From JANNVK01 sp031430435 (GTDB lineage: Bacteria; Acidobacteriota; Blastocatellia; Pyrinomonadales; Pyrinomonadaceae): a stretch of 64,000 bases of DNA. Positions 40,750 to 49,417 of the stretch are shown piece after piece. Position numbers and translations under genes: made by a program. Below the pieces are notes generated by a model, which was not told the origin of the DNA, did no database searches, and saw nothing but the letters and a program-made list of their open reading frames with translations. Every line of letters begins with the position of its first letter. Position 1 is the first letter of the stretch. The DNA is taken from positions 1 through 64,000 of the forward strand of contig JANPBM010000005.1 of NCBI GenBank assembly GCA_031430435.1. The letters run 5' to 3'.

Positions 40750-41241
40750 ATGAATTCTGAAAAACCGATAGTTTCAATAATTATGGGCAGTAAATCCGAT
40801 TGGGAAACGATGAAAAACTCATCGGATATTCTCACGGATTTCCAAGTTTCGCACGAATGCAAAGTTGTTTCGGCGCATCGAACGCCCGATTTAATGTTTG
40901 AATTTGCAAAAGCTGCCGAATCTCGCGGAATCGAAGTTATCATCGCAGGCGCAGGCGGCGCGGCGCATCTGCCCGGCATGTGCGCCGCGCAAACGTGCGT
41001 TCCCGTGCTTGGCGTTCCCGTCCGGAGCAAAGCGTTAAGCGGAATGGATTCGCTGCTTTCAATCGTCCAAATGCCTGCCGGAATTCCTGTCGGCACAATG
41101 GCAATCGGCGATGCGGGAGCAAAAAATGCCGCACTTTTGGCGATTGCTATTTTGTCGAATACACGAAAAGATTTGCGTGAAAAATTAAGGGAATTCAGAG
41201 CAATGCAGACACAAAATGTTTTGCGCGCGGAATTGGAATAA
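40750..41241 (+). CDS. purE: N5-carboxyaminoimidazole ribonucleotide mutase (class I PurE)
   Basis: PurE catalyses the mutase step of purine synthesis that moves the carboxyl group of N5-CAIR to C4. The 163 residues show class I motifs: IIMGSKSDWETM (phosphate site), VVSAHRTPDLM with the catalytic His, GAGGAAHLPGM, and PVRSKALSGMDSLLSIVQMPAGIPVGTMAIG. GGAG lies before ATG 40750. PurK, which often follows, is not adjacent. The next gene starts 3 bp later. Confidence 0.96.
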   Translation: MNSEKPIVSIIMGSKSDWETMKNSSDILTDFQVSHECKVVSAHRTPDLMFEFAKAAESRGIEVIIAGAGGAAHLPGMCAAQTCVPVLGVPVRSKALSGMDSLLSIVQMPAGIPVGTMAIGDAGAKNAALLAIAILSNTRKDLREKLREFRAMQTQNVLRAELE

Positions 41242-41244
41242 ACT

Positions 41245-41556
41245 ATGACACCGAAAGAGATTACGCAAATTATCGAACGCGAGATAAACGGCGATTGGGA
41301 ACTTTCAAATTTGCACGGCTGCGATTTGAAAAAATGTTTGGTTACGCCTCAGAAAAAACTTTATGTTGAATGTTTCAGTAAAGCCGAAAATTATGAACTT
41401 TGGCTAGTACTTGAAGAATGTACCGAAACATTCGATGGTTATAAAATAGTCTTTGATGAAAAAAGAAAGGAATTCGGTTTGGCGATGTCAACTGTCGAAA
41501 GAGATTGTTTCTTAGGTTTTTACGGAACGTTTTTGGAAACTTACGAATCAATGTGA
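41245..41556 (+). CDS. Hypothetical protein downstream of purE
   Basis: A 103-residue soluble protein of no recognised family (MTPKEITQIIEREINGDWELSNLHGCDL ... FYGTFLETYESM). It appears to be a mixed alpha/beta protein with WELS and LWLVLEEC strands, and a single Cys in LHGCDLKKCL. The start is 3 bp after purE, so it is in the same transcript. The length and codon use are consistent with a real gene. Confidence 0.6.
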   Translation: MTPKEITQIIEREINGDWELSNLHGCDLKKCLVTPQKKLYVECFSKAENYELWLVLEECTETFDGYKIVFDEKRKEFGLAMSTVERDCFLGFYGTFLETYESM

Positions 41557-41580
41557 AAGCAGTAAAAGAGTTTTTCCGGT

Positions 41581-42072
41581 TTACTTTTTCAACTCGCGCG
41601 GCGTGATTGCAAAATCCAAAACTCCGCATGTTGTCGTAATGTTCGCCCACGATTCGATTTCTAAATCGATTTTTGCCAAAGTCGCGGTCGGCATAACTTG
41701 AATTTTTTCGGTCAAAACTCTGATAAGTTCTTCGAGTCCGGGATTGTGTCCGACCAACAGAATCGCATCAAATTTATCGTCGATTCCGGAGATAATGTGC
41801 AGCAATTTCATCACACTTGCTTCGTAAATTCCGTCTTCAAATTGTATTTCGCGCTTGATTTCGCAACTTTCTTTGACTAAAATCGCGGTTTGTTTCGCGC
41901 GTTTGGCAGGTGAACTCAAAACCGCGTCGATGTTTAAGCTCAAGCGAAACATTTCCTGTCCGATAAGTTGAGCGGCTTCGAGTCCGCGTTTATTCAGCGG
42001 TCGCTCAAAATCCGACAATTCGGCGTTTTCCCAACTCGACTTTGCGTGTCTCAAAACCAAAAGACTTTTCAT
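41581..42072 (-). CDS. sixA: SixA-type phosphohistidine phosphatase
   Basis: A 163-residue histidine phosphatase of the SixA branch, which removes phosphate from histidine in phosphotransfer proteins. RHAKSSW (the RHG-like motif with catalytic His), DFERPLNKRGLEAAQ, SSPAKRAKQTA and VGHNPGLEEL (second His) are all present. ATG 42072 chosen; upstream Mets extend into the preceding gene. In a phosphorelay-rich genome it could act on the histidine kinases, including the one at 13.9 kb, but that is speculative. Confidence 0.9.
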   Translation of the reverse strand: MKSLLVLRHAKSSWENAELSDFERPLNKRGLEAAQLIGQEMFRLSLNIDAVLSSPAKRAKQTAILVKESCEIKREIQFEDGIYEASVMKLLHIISGIDDKFDAILLVGHNPGLEELIRVLTEKIQVMPTATLAKIDLEIESWANITTTCGVLDFAITPRELKK

Positions 42073-42083
42073 ATTTTCGGGGT

Positions 42084-42557
42084 TTATTCTTGTTCGTTTG
42101 CGATAAAATCTTGTAAATTTTTTAACGCGGTTGCCTTGACTTTGTTTTTCAGCATTGGTGTCCAGCCAAGTAAAACGCCGGTAATTCCTAATGCTTGACT
42201 CGTCCATTTATAAAAATTAAACGAGTCTTTGTGCCTAATAATCTGACCGTTTGCGAATGTAAATTCGGCTTTGATGCGATTTTCAACTCGTTTTCCCGTT
42301 ACTGAAAACGTATATTTTGCAATCCATTCGCAACTGCCGCCGGTTTCGTTTGCCGAAACATTTTGAAAATTCAGCTCCAAATCTTTACCTTTGACACACA
42401 GCATTTTCCACATTGCTTTCGTTTGCAAAGCGTCCAAATTTATAAATGCTTCGTCTGAAAACCTTGCATCATCGGCATAGCATTCGCCCATTGTTTGGTA
42501 ATCACGGTTTTGAAACGCGGTGTAAAATTTGTGAATTATTTTTTCGTTGTCGTTCAT
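42084..42557 (-). CDS. NTF2-like (SnoaL) domain protein
   Basis: A 157-residue protein with the cone-shaped NTF2 fold signature: IHKFYTAFQNRDYQTMGECYADDARFSDEAF, then WKMLCVKGKDLELNF and RIKAEFTFANGQIIRHKDSFNFYKW. Such proteins occur as ketosteroid isomerase-like enzymes, polyketide cyclases or stress proteins; no catalytic Asp pair can be assigned here. The stop is followed by the gene for a small membrane protein, with overlap of 4 bases. Confidence 0.8.
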   Translation of the reverse strand: MNDNEKIIHKFYTAFQNRDYQTMGECYADDARFSDEAFINLDALQTKAMWKMLCVKGKDLELNFQNVSANETGGSCEWIAKYTFSVTGKRVENRIKAEFTFANGQIIRHKDSFNFYKWTSQALGITGVLLGWTPMLKNKVKATALKNLQDFIANEQE

Positions 42558-42883
42558 AACTGTCGATTAAAAAAAGGTTTACAGACAAAGTGTAACAGAC
42601 TTCCCGCCAAACTCAAATAAATACCGTTCCGCGAAAGGTCGGAAAAATGTTGTGTAAAATAACTCTCGAAAACAAATGCCCGGAGCAACAAACCGCTTGA
42701 AATTGTCAATAAAAACGAGCCTGAAAACTGTACAATTTGTCGCCAAAGCTGTTTGTGCCGTTGAATGTAAACGCCTAAGCCGAGATGTAAAAGCGCGGAA
42801 AATAAAATATAAATATGCCGCGACCGCATCAAAATCCGCAGTTCGGGAGAAATTAAATCTTTGTCGGGAAAATCCGTTCGCAT
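42554..42883 (-). CDS. Small membrane protein of unknown function
   Basis: A membrane protein of about 110 residues with three helices (YILFSALLHLGLGVYI, FSGSFLLTISSGLLLRAFV, YLSLAGSLLHFVCK). The ATG at 42883 is used; a TTG at 42964 would add 27 residues, which have no hydrophobic or conserved pattern. Pairing with the NTF2-like gene suggests co-transcription. No family recognised. Confidence 0.6.
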   Translation of the reverse strand: MRTDFPDKDLISPELRILMRSRHIYILFSALLHLGLGVYIQRHKQLWRQIVQFSGSFLLTISSGLLLRAFVFESYFTQHFSDLSRNGIYLSLAGSLLHFVCKPFFNRQL

Positions 42884-42965
42884 AAAACTGCCGGTCGTCA
42901 AAAAAAAATCAGCATTATTATTCCGAAGATAAGATGAAAAGGCGACACGTTGTTTATCTCTCAAA

Positions 42966-43646
42966 TTAAAAATTAACGCGAAAACTCGTTCCTATGCCGT
43001 TCAACGTTCCCGGGCGCGTCCGATTCCCGGTTTCGTTTTGGCGAACGTAGTAAAAATCAGCCGAAAACTTCGGATTGAATTTGTGAGAAAAACCGATTTG
43101 CGTGCGGTATCTGGCAAAACCTTTCAAACGAAAATCGTAGAACGGTTCAAAGGCGACAAACGGTTCAAATTTCTTTTTACCGATTGAAACTTCGCGTTTA
43201 AGCCACAATCTTGTTCGCAGAACAGTCGCATTAAGACGCGAATTACGAGCTTCATATTGATAAATATTTCGGTTAACCAACGTCCATTTTCCGGCAAGCG
43301 GAACGGTAAATGTCGCCAGTCCCAAATAACGGCTTTCGTATCTTTTCCGCGTAAAAGTCGGATTTGCATAACGATAAAGATAACCGCCGCCGACAGTTAC
43401 ATATTTGTTTAACTTTTTCGTAATCAAGCCGCCGATTCTCGCATCGGTTGCGGTTTTGACATCATTTCCAAAACGCCCGAAAACCCAAATAACAGCGTTC
43501 AAATCTTTCTTTTTGTTGAGCGGAATAATAAATTGTGTGTCGTTCCACAGTTGGAAATCCGACTCAAAACGAGTCGGCGCAGTTTGCGAAAAACACATCG
43601 TTGCAAAAGTTACGGTAAAAATGACGCTTATTAAAAATTTTTTCAA
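42966..43646 (-). CDS. Outer-membrane beta-barrel protein (DUF2490-like)
   Basis: The 226 residues begin with KKFLISVIFTVTFATMCFSQ, a signal peptide, and continue as a series of amphipathic strands with QLWNDTQFIIPL, GGGYLYRYANPTF, WTLVNRNIYQYEAR, FEPFYDFR and a final FRVNF. The order fits DUF2490, an uncharacterised outer membrane barrel family. The start is a TTG at 43646 with AGAGG 11 bases upstream; the open frame extends further without a conserved Met. Confidence 0.72.
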   Translation of the reverse strand: MKKFLISVIFTVTFATMCFSQTAPTRFESDFQLWNDTQFIIPLNKKKDLNAVIWVFGRFGNDVKTATDARIGGLITKKLNKYVTVGGGYLYRYANPTFTRKRYESRYLGLATFTVPLAGKWTLVNRNIYQYEARNSRLNATVLRTRLWLKREVSIGKKKFEPFVAFEPFYDFRLKGFARYRTQIGFSHKFNPKFSADFYYVRQNETGNRTRPGTLNGIGTSFRVNF

Positions 43647-43915
43647 AATATGTCTGACCTCTAAAAACTTCGACTTTTCCAATGAATATACCACACATAA
43701 ACCATGCGTAAAAAGTGAAGAATTGCTCTCGGTTATCGGCAGTATTGACTTGACCGAATTCCGAAGAAAATCAATCAACCCGAATACTTTTATTGCCCGA
43801 TTAAGTCGGTTACGGAAAAGAATTTTTGAAATAACCCGCAAAAAGTAAAACATAAATTGACCGATTTCATCGAAAACGGTTTTCTATTGCCGAAAATTTG
43901 CGTTAAATTATTGAT

Positions 43916-44224
43916 ATGCAAATTGAACGTTGGAAAGAGCCGTATCAGCCGAATCCGGCAATGTTACGATTTATTTTGTCGAACCAAGGTTTGGCGGTTT
44001 ATCAATGGTGTGATTCTGCGGGTTCGATGCGTGCCACGCGCAAGCACGACAAAGACCAGTCGTATTGGATTGTCGGCGGAAGTTTGGAAATCAGACTTTC
44101 TAAAAGCGGCGACACTTTTCTGCTCGAAACCGGTGATCGCGTTTTTATTGCCGCTGAAACATACTATTCTTTGAGCGTCATCGGCGAAGAACCGTGTCTT
44201 TACTTGGTTGGTGAAAAATTATGA
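43916..44224 (+). CDS. Small cupin-domain protein
   Basis: A 102-residue single cupin: LAVYQWCDSAGSMRATRKHDKDQSYWIVGGSLEIRL, then FLLETGDRVFIAAETYYSLSVIGEEPCLYLVG. Cupin metal-binding motif 1 is weak (K-H-D-K in place of HxH), so metal binding is uncertain. The final ATGA overlaps the start of the hydrolase gene, so the two are one operon, but no enzymatic partner is suggested. Confidence 0.82.
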   Translation: MQIERWKEPYQPNPAMLRFILSNQGLAVYQWCDSAGSMRATRKHDKDQSYWIVGGSLEIRLSKSGDTFLLETGDRVFIAAETYYSLSVIGEEPCLYLVGEKL

Positions 44225-45264
44225 AAACTATTATTTTAATCGGAGTTTTGATGCTCGGAGCTTTGCAAAGTTTCGCCCAAATCCAGCCGTGCGCGTTGAA
44301 CAAAGTTACAACTTTGCCGCTTTCGGGCGAATACGGAAGCACCGGACAGTTTACGGTTACACGCCAAACAATCCCGAATCCCGACGCAGCCGCGCCTGCT
44401 CCGATTTCGGTTTTTATTCCGAGCAACGCCACCGCTCAAAACAAAGTTCCGGTCGTTTTTTTCGCCCACGGCTTCGGCGGCACGAGTTATCTTTTTTATG
44501 AAACGTTGATGCGGCAACTTGCTTCAAACGGCTATATCGTCGTTTTTTCGCCATACACGGCAAGTTTAGTTACAACTCACGCAGTTCGTTATAATCAACT
44601 TTGGGGCGGTTTTTTGGCGGCAACTCAGCAAAATGCGGCGATTATGGATTTAACCAAAACCGGATTCGCGGGACATTCTTACGGTGCGGGCGCGTCGCCC
44701 GAAATGCTGCGACGCGGGCTTGCGCAAGGTTGGGGAACAAACGGAACTTTCCTTTTTATAATGGCGGCTTGGTATAATTGGGGAACAAATATGGCTCAGA
44801 TTCCCGCGTCAACAAAAATGGTCGTGCAGGTTTATTGGGACGACGCAACGAATCAGCATCTTGTTTCACAAAACGATATTTGGAACAAATTACCGCAAAT
44901 TACTGAACGAAAATGGCAAGTAATCCGCCGTTCGCAAACAACTTGTTCGCTTGAAACCGGACACAGTTTGCCTGTTACCGACGGTTTAGGTCAGACGGTT
45001 GCGGTTACGGATGCGTATGACGCATGGGGAATTTGGCGGCGAATTCACGCTTTATCGGCGTACACTTTTACAGGGAATTTGACGGCAAAAAACGTCGCAT
45101 TCGGAGTTGACGCAAATATGGGACGCTGGCGCGGCGTGTTCGGAATCCGCAAAATAGCGCCGCTTGAAACAACCGATTCGCCCGTTGTTAATGCCGTAAG
45201 TTCGCCGACGTTTCTGTGGAGCGCGAAATGCACATTTGCGGATGTCGGGACGGTTTGTCCGTAA
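44221..45264 (+). CDS. Secreted alpha/beta hydrolase (chlorophyllase/PET hydrolase-like)
   Basis: A 347-residue exported protein: signal peptide MKTIILIGVLMLGALQSFAQ, oxyanion strand PVVFFAHGFGGTSY, the nucleophile elbow GHSYGAGAS, and a late His in LETGHSLPVTDG. The AHGFGG and GHSYGA combination fits the secreted lipase/polyesterase-like group. The substrate is unknown. A block of palindromic repeats begins 20 bp after the stop. Confidence 0.8.
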   Translation: MKTIILIGVLMLGALQSFAQIQPCALNKVTTLPLSGEYGSTGQFTVTRQTIPNPDAAAPAPISVFIPSNATAQNKVPVVFFAHGFGGTSYLFYETLMRQLASNGYIVVFSPYTASLVTTHAVRYNQLWGGFLAATQQNAAIMDLTKTGFAGHSYGAGASPEMLRRGLAQGWGTNGTFLFIMAAWYNWGTNMAQIPASTKMVVQVYWDDATNQHLVSQNDIWNKLPQITERKWQVIRRSQTTCSLETGHSLPVTDGLGQTVAVTDAYDAWGIWRRIHALSAYTFTGNLTAKNVAFGVDANMGRWRGVFGIRKIAPLETTDSPVVNAVSSPTFLWSAKCTFADVGTVCP

Positions 45265-45285
45265 AATTAGTGGTAGTTACGCGGT

Positions 45286-45494
45286 AAGCCATTGTAAATG
45301 GCGACGGCATAAAGCCTAGCTCGTGAGAGCCAGGTAAAAGTTGCCGAAAAATTGAGTCCGTGCGAACGGACGACAGAAGCGTAGAAATTTGTTGCTGTCG
45401 CAATCTTCGATAGCTTCATAATCAATCCCAAATCTAACCCAGCGTTCCGTAAAACTCCACGCTAGGCTTTATGCTGTCACCGATTACATCGGCT
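45286..45494. repeat. REP/BIME-like element bounded by inverted hairpins
   Basis: The left end GACGGCATAAAGCCTAGC (45303-45320) and right end GCTAGGCTTTATGCTGTC (45461-45478) are inverted copies (17 of 18 match), each flanked outward by its own hairpin: GCCATT...AATGGC on the left, CCGAT...ATCGG on the right, with base changes that keep pairing. Between them lies GTCCGTGCGAACGGACGACAGA at 45356, shared with a repeat family at 55.6 kb (stem GTCCGT...ACGGAC). Confidence 0.7.
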
Positions 45495-45558
45495 AAAACC
45501 TATTTTCACACTTTCACTTTTTCACCTACGCCAACCTTTTGTTACAATCAATGTTTTT

Positions 45559-47247
45559 ATGAGCAACCAAGAACCAAACAAAATTATTTTCTCGATGGTC
45601 AAAGTGAGCAAGTTTTACGATAAAAAACCTGTTCTGAAAGACATTTATTTATCATTTTTTTACGGTGCAAAGATCGGAGTTCTCGGACTAAACGGTTCGG
45701 GGAAATCTAGTTTGCTTCGCCTGATTGCCGGAACTGACAAAGATTTTAACGGCGAAATCGTTTTTTCAAAAGGCTATTCGGTCGGCTATTTAGAGCAGGA
45801 ACCAAAGCTGGACGAGACGAAAACCGTGCGTCAAATCGTTGAAGAAGCGGTGCAGGAAACCGTTGATTTATTGGCGGAATACGAACAAATCAATCTGAAA
45901 TTTGCCGAACCGATGTCTGATGACGAGATGAACGCGTTAATCGAACGACAAGGTGAAGTGCAGGAAAAACTCGATCATTTCGATGCGTGGGATTTAGATT
46001 CGCGGCTCGAAATGGCGATGGACGCATTGCGTTGTCCGCCGGCTGATACGAATATAGCAATGCTTTCGGGTGGAGAAAAGCGACGTGTCGCGTTGTGTCG
46101 TTTGCTCTTGCAAAAACCCGATATTTTGCTGTTAGACGAACCGACAAACCATTTAGACGCTGAAACAATCGCGTGGCTCGAACTTCATCTGCAAAAATAT
46201 GAAGGCACAATTATTGCGGTAACTCACGACAGATATTTTCTTGATAATGTTGCGGGTTGGATTTTAGAACTCGATCGCGGCGAAGGAATTCCGTATAAAG
46301 GCAATTACACCAGTTGGTTAGAGCAAAAACAAGACCGCTTGGCGATTGAGCAGAAAGGCGAAGATAAACGTGCGAAAACGTTGCAGCGCGAATTGGAATG
46401 GATTCGGATGTCGCCGAAAGGTCGCCACGCCAAGTCGAAAGCTCGTATCAACGATTACGAAAACTTGGTTTCCGAAACGCACGAAAAATCAAACGAAACG
46501 CTCGAACTTTTCATTCCGGCGGGCGAACGGCTCGGCGATATTGTGATTGAAGCACACGGAGTTTCAAAGGCTTACGGCGATAAATTGTTGTTTGAAAACT
46601 TGGAATTTTCTCTGCCGAAAGGCGGAATTGTCGGCGTTATCGGTCCGAACGGAGCAGGGAAAACCACTCTGTTCAGAATGATTACGGAGCAAGAAACGGC
46701 AGATTCGGGCAGTTTCAAAGTTGGTGAAACGGTAAAACTCGGCTACGTCGATCAATCACGCGATTCACTCGATCCGGACAAAACTTTGTTCGACGAAATT
46801 TCCGACGGTCTTGATTTAATCCAACTCGGAAAACGTGAAATGAATGCTCGCGCGTATGTTTCGCGGTTCAATTTTTCGGGAACCGATCAGCAGAAACGCG
46901 TCGGGCAACTTTCAGGCGGAGAACGAAACCGCGTTCATTTGGCGAAGATGTTGAAATCCGGTGCGAACGTGCTTTTATTGGACGAACCGACCAACGATTT
47001 GGACGTGAACACGATGCGGGCGTTGGAAGAAGCGTTGGAAAACTTCGGCGGTTGTGCCGTTGTCATCAGCCACGACCGCTGGTTTTTGGATAGAATTGCG
47101 ACGCATATTCTCGCGTTTGAAGGCGATTCAACCGTACTTTATTTTGACGGAAATTTCAGTCAATACGAAGAAGACCGCAAACGCCGACTCGGACACGATG
47201 CCGATCAGCCGCATCGGATTAAGTATCGAAATCTGACAAGAGATTAG
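45559..47247 (+). CDS. ettA: Energy-dependent translational throttle EttA (ABC-F)
   Basis: An ABC-F ATPase of 562 residues that acts on the ribosomal E site. Two ABC cassettes: GLNGSGKSS and LSGGEKRRVALCRLLLQKPDILLLDEPTNHLD, then GPNGAGKTT and LSGGERNRVHLAKMLKSGANVLLLDEPTNDLD. Between them is the P-site linker with the arm region (ELEWIRMSPKGRHAKSKARINDYENL) characteristic of EttA. No transmembrane segments. Length and motifs match the family closely. The stop is followed after 6 bp by GGGACGAGGGACA, a heptamer motif also found in the M16 gene. Confidence 0.96.
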   Translation: MSNQEPNKIIFSMVKVSKFYDKKPVLKDIYLSFFYGAKIGVLGLNGSGKSSLLRLIAGTDKDFNGEIVFSKGYSVGYLEQEPKLDETKTVRQIVEEAVQETVDLLAEYEQINLKFAEPMSDDEMNALIERQGEVQEKLDHFDAWDLDSRLEMAMDALRCPPADTNIAMLSGGEKRRVALCRLLLQKPDILLLDEPTNHLDAETIAWLELHLQKYEGTIIAVTHDRYFLDNVAGWILELDRGEGIPYKGNYTSWLEQKQDRLAIEQKGEDKRAKTLQRELEWIRMSPKGRHAKSKARINDYENLVSETHEKSNETLELFIPAGERLGDIVIEAHGVSKAYGDKLLFENLEFSLPKGGIVGVIGPNGAGKTTLFRMITEQETADSGSFKVGETVKLGYVDQSRDSLDPDKTLFDEISDGLDLIQLGKREMNARAYVSRFNFSGTDQQKRVGQLSGGERNRVHLAKMLKSGANVLLLDEPTNDLDVNTMRALEEALENFGGCAVVISHDRWFLDRIATHILAFEGDSTVLYFDGNFSQYEEDRKRRLGHDADQPHRIKYRNLTRD

Positions 47248-47321
47248 GTGCAAGGGACGAGGGACAGGTAAAAATAATCGTGCGGTTCGCATAAAAGTTT
47301 TTGCCTTTTTACTTTTGATAA

Positions 47322-47508
47322 ATTGCCACGCATCTTTAGTGCGTGGAATGCAAGCCAACAAAGTGCAAGGCTTTAGCCGAACATAAAAAGAAACTAAATT
47401 CCTTATCGCTTTAGCTGAAGCAAATCGGATAAATAACATTTCTATAAATTCGGCTCAAGCCGTAACTTCACATCATCAAAAAACCACGCACTAAAGATGC
47501 GTGGCAAT
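47322..47508. repeat. BIME-like element with 21-bp inverted terminal palindromes
   Basis: CCACGCA-TCTTTAG-TGCGTGG (47326-47346) and its exact reverse complement CCACGCA-CTAAAGA-TGCGTGG (47484-47504) stand about 160 bp apart, with the outer flanks ATTG and CAAT also complementary. Each copy folds into a 7-bp hairpin. The interior has further short palindromes (GGCTTTAGCC). This layout resembles paired REP sequences mobilised by RAYT transposases, though none is encoded here. Confidence 0.8.
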
Positions 47509-47551
47509 TCATAAAACCCTAAATTTTTTCTTGTAATTTTGCGGCTGAAAT

Positions 47552-47878
47552 CTAGCTGAAATCTTCGCCGCGTTGTTTAAATGTTCTACGCCAAAGTTCA
47601 CGCAGCGATGTGTAACGCGAAATTATTCCGTTCAAACGAAAACGTTCGGCAAACTTCAAAGTTCGGTCATCCATTAGTCTTTTGAAACTTGCTTCAACGC
47701 GACCGCGAGCTTCGTGCGGCGGACGTTTTAAATTCCCCAAAAAATAGATTCCGAAATCAATTTTCAGTTTACGAATATCGTCTTCAAGTTTGTTAAGTTG
47801 TTGTTCAACGGAAACAGTGTCTTCGCGTCCGAGGTTGTGACGAGCCATTCTTGCAACGTTGATGTTATTGAGTGCCAT
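47552..47878 (-). CDS. Hypothetical small protein
   Basis: A 108-residue soluble protein (MALNNINVARMARHNLGREDTVSVEQQLNKLEDDIRKLKIDFGIYFLG ... FKQRGEDFS) with an N-terminal helix bearing heptad-like leucines and an Arg-rich C-terminal half (GRVEASFKRLMDDRTLKFAERFRLNG). The basic charge and coiled-coil suggest a nucleic acid or protein partner. It is not in a recognised family. It diverges from selA, whose start is 100 bp away. Confidence 0.6.
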   Translation of the reverse strand: MALNNINVARMARHNLGREDTVSVEQQLNKLEDDIRKLKIDFGIYFLGNLKRPPHEARGRVEASFKRLMDDRTLKFAERFRLNGIISRYTSLRELWRRTFKQRGEDFS

Positions 47879-47981
47879 AATGTTTTATTTCGAGAAACAG
47901 AGAAAGGATTTCTCTACACTAAATAAATGTGTAAAACGATGATTATTCCGCGTTTCCGACAAATTAAGTTAAAATAAGTCT

Positions 47982-49409
47982 ATGGAAAATGAAAAAACTC
48001 AAAATCCTGCGGAAATCTTGCGAATGCTGCCTTCGGTTGATGCGGTTTTGCATTCACAAACGGCGAAAAAACTACTTTCGTCAACAGGTTTGCGACATCT
48101 TACTTTTTTAATTCGCACGGTTACGGAAAAACTTCGCGGTGATATTCAAGACAATATTGCTACGTTAAATGCGTCTGACTATTCGCGTGAGATGCTGTTG
48201 AACGAAGCCGAAAAACTATTGCAAAAAGTGTGGGAAAGTGAACAAACTACAAGTCTGCAACGAGTTATCAACGCAACCGGCGTGATAATTCACACCAATC
48301 TCGGACGTTCGCCGTTGTCTGAAAATGCCCGAAACGCAATATTGACGGCAAGCGGTTATTGCAATTTGGAATATAATTTGGAAACCGGAAAACGCGGAAA
48401 ACGCGGTGCGAGAGCCGAACATTTGCTCGCCGAGTTAACCGGAGCGGAATCGGCGTTGATCGTAAATAATTGTGCGGCGGCGTGTATTTTGGTTTTGACT
48501 GCACTCGCAAAAGGCGGCGAAGCGATAATTTCGCGAGGTGAAATGGTTGAAATCGGCGGAGATTTTCGCGTTCCCGACGTGATGATTCAAAGCGGTGCAG
48601 TATTGCGAGAAGTCGGCACAACCAACCGCACACGAAGTTCCGATTACGAACGTGCGATTAACGAAAATACGCGGTTAATCCTGAAAGTTCATCCGTCAAA
48701 TTACCGAATAATCGGTTTTACGGCAACACCGACCATCAACGAACTCGCCGAAGTTTCACGCCGAAACAACGTTTTGCTTTACGAAGACGCAGGTTCGGGA
48801 GCGATGTTTGATATGTCGAAATTCGGTTTGACCGATGAGCCGATTATCTCGAATTCGATTGTCGCGGGTGCGGATGTGGTAACTTTCAGCGGCGATAAAT
48901 TACTCGGCGGAACGCAATCGGGCTTGATTGTCGGACGACGTGAAGTGATTGAAAAACTCCGCAAACATCCGTTTTATCGGGCTTTGCGGGTTGATAAATT
49001 GATTTACGCGGCACTCGAAGCAACGCTTGAAGCATATCGGCGTGATACATTTTTCGACGAAATTCCGACGCTCAAAATGATTTCCGCAACGAATGTTGAA
49101 ATAAAACAACGGACTTGGAATTTCGCACAAAATCTGCGTGAAAAACGCGGTGAGAATAGAGATTTGCGGTTTGAGGTAATCGAAGGAAACTCGGTTGTCG
49201 GCGGCGGTTCGGCTCCCGCAGTTCAGCCGATTACGACGATTTTGGCTCTGCGGCACGAGAAGTTTTCCGTCGGCAAATTTGAACAAACTTTGCGAAACTG
49301 CAAACCGCCGATTATTACGCGGATTTTGGACGAAAAAGTATTGATTGATTTGCGAACTGTTTCCGAAAAAGAGGAAAATGAATTACTCGAAGTATTAGTG
49401 AAATTATAG
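47982..49409 (+). CDS. selA: L-seryl-tRNA(Sec) selenium transferase
   Basis: A PLP-dependent homodecameric enzyme that converts seryl-tRNA(Sec) to selenocysteinyl-tRNA. The 475 residues show INATGVIIHTNLGRSPLS, GKRGARAEHLLAELTGAESALIVNN, VEIGGDFRVPDV, EVGTTNRTR, and the PLP-Lys motif FSGDKLLGGTQSG. The length and motif order match bacterial SelA. selB, selD and the tRNA(Sec) gene are not in the window; the tRNA at 58.5 kb is a tRNA-Ser. AIM24 and ClpX-like genes follow closely. Confidence 0.96.
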   Translation: MENEKTQNPAEILRMLPSVDAVLHSQTAKKLLSSTGLRHLTFLIRTVTEKLRGDIQDNIATLNASDYSREMLLNEAEKLLQKVWESEQTTSLQRVINATGVIIHTNLGRSPLSENARNAILTASGYCNLEYNLETGKRGKRGARAEHLLAELTGAESALIVNNCAAACILVLTALAKGGEAIISRGEMVEIGGDFRVPDVMIQSGAVLREVGTTNRTRSSDYERAINENTRLILKVHPSNYRIIGFTATPTINELAEVSRRNNVLLYEDAGSGAMFDMSKFGLTDEPIISNSIVAGADVVTFSGDKLLGGTQSGLIVGRREVIEKLRKHPFYRALRVDKLIYAALEATLEAYRRDTFFDEIPTLKMISATNVEIKQRTWNFAQNLREKRGENRDLRFEVIEGNSVVGGGSAPAVQPITTILALRHEKFSVGKFEQTLRNCKPPIITRILDEKVLIDLRTVSEKEENELLEVLVKL

Positions 49410-49417
49410 GAGAAAAT

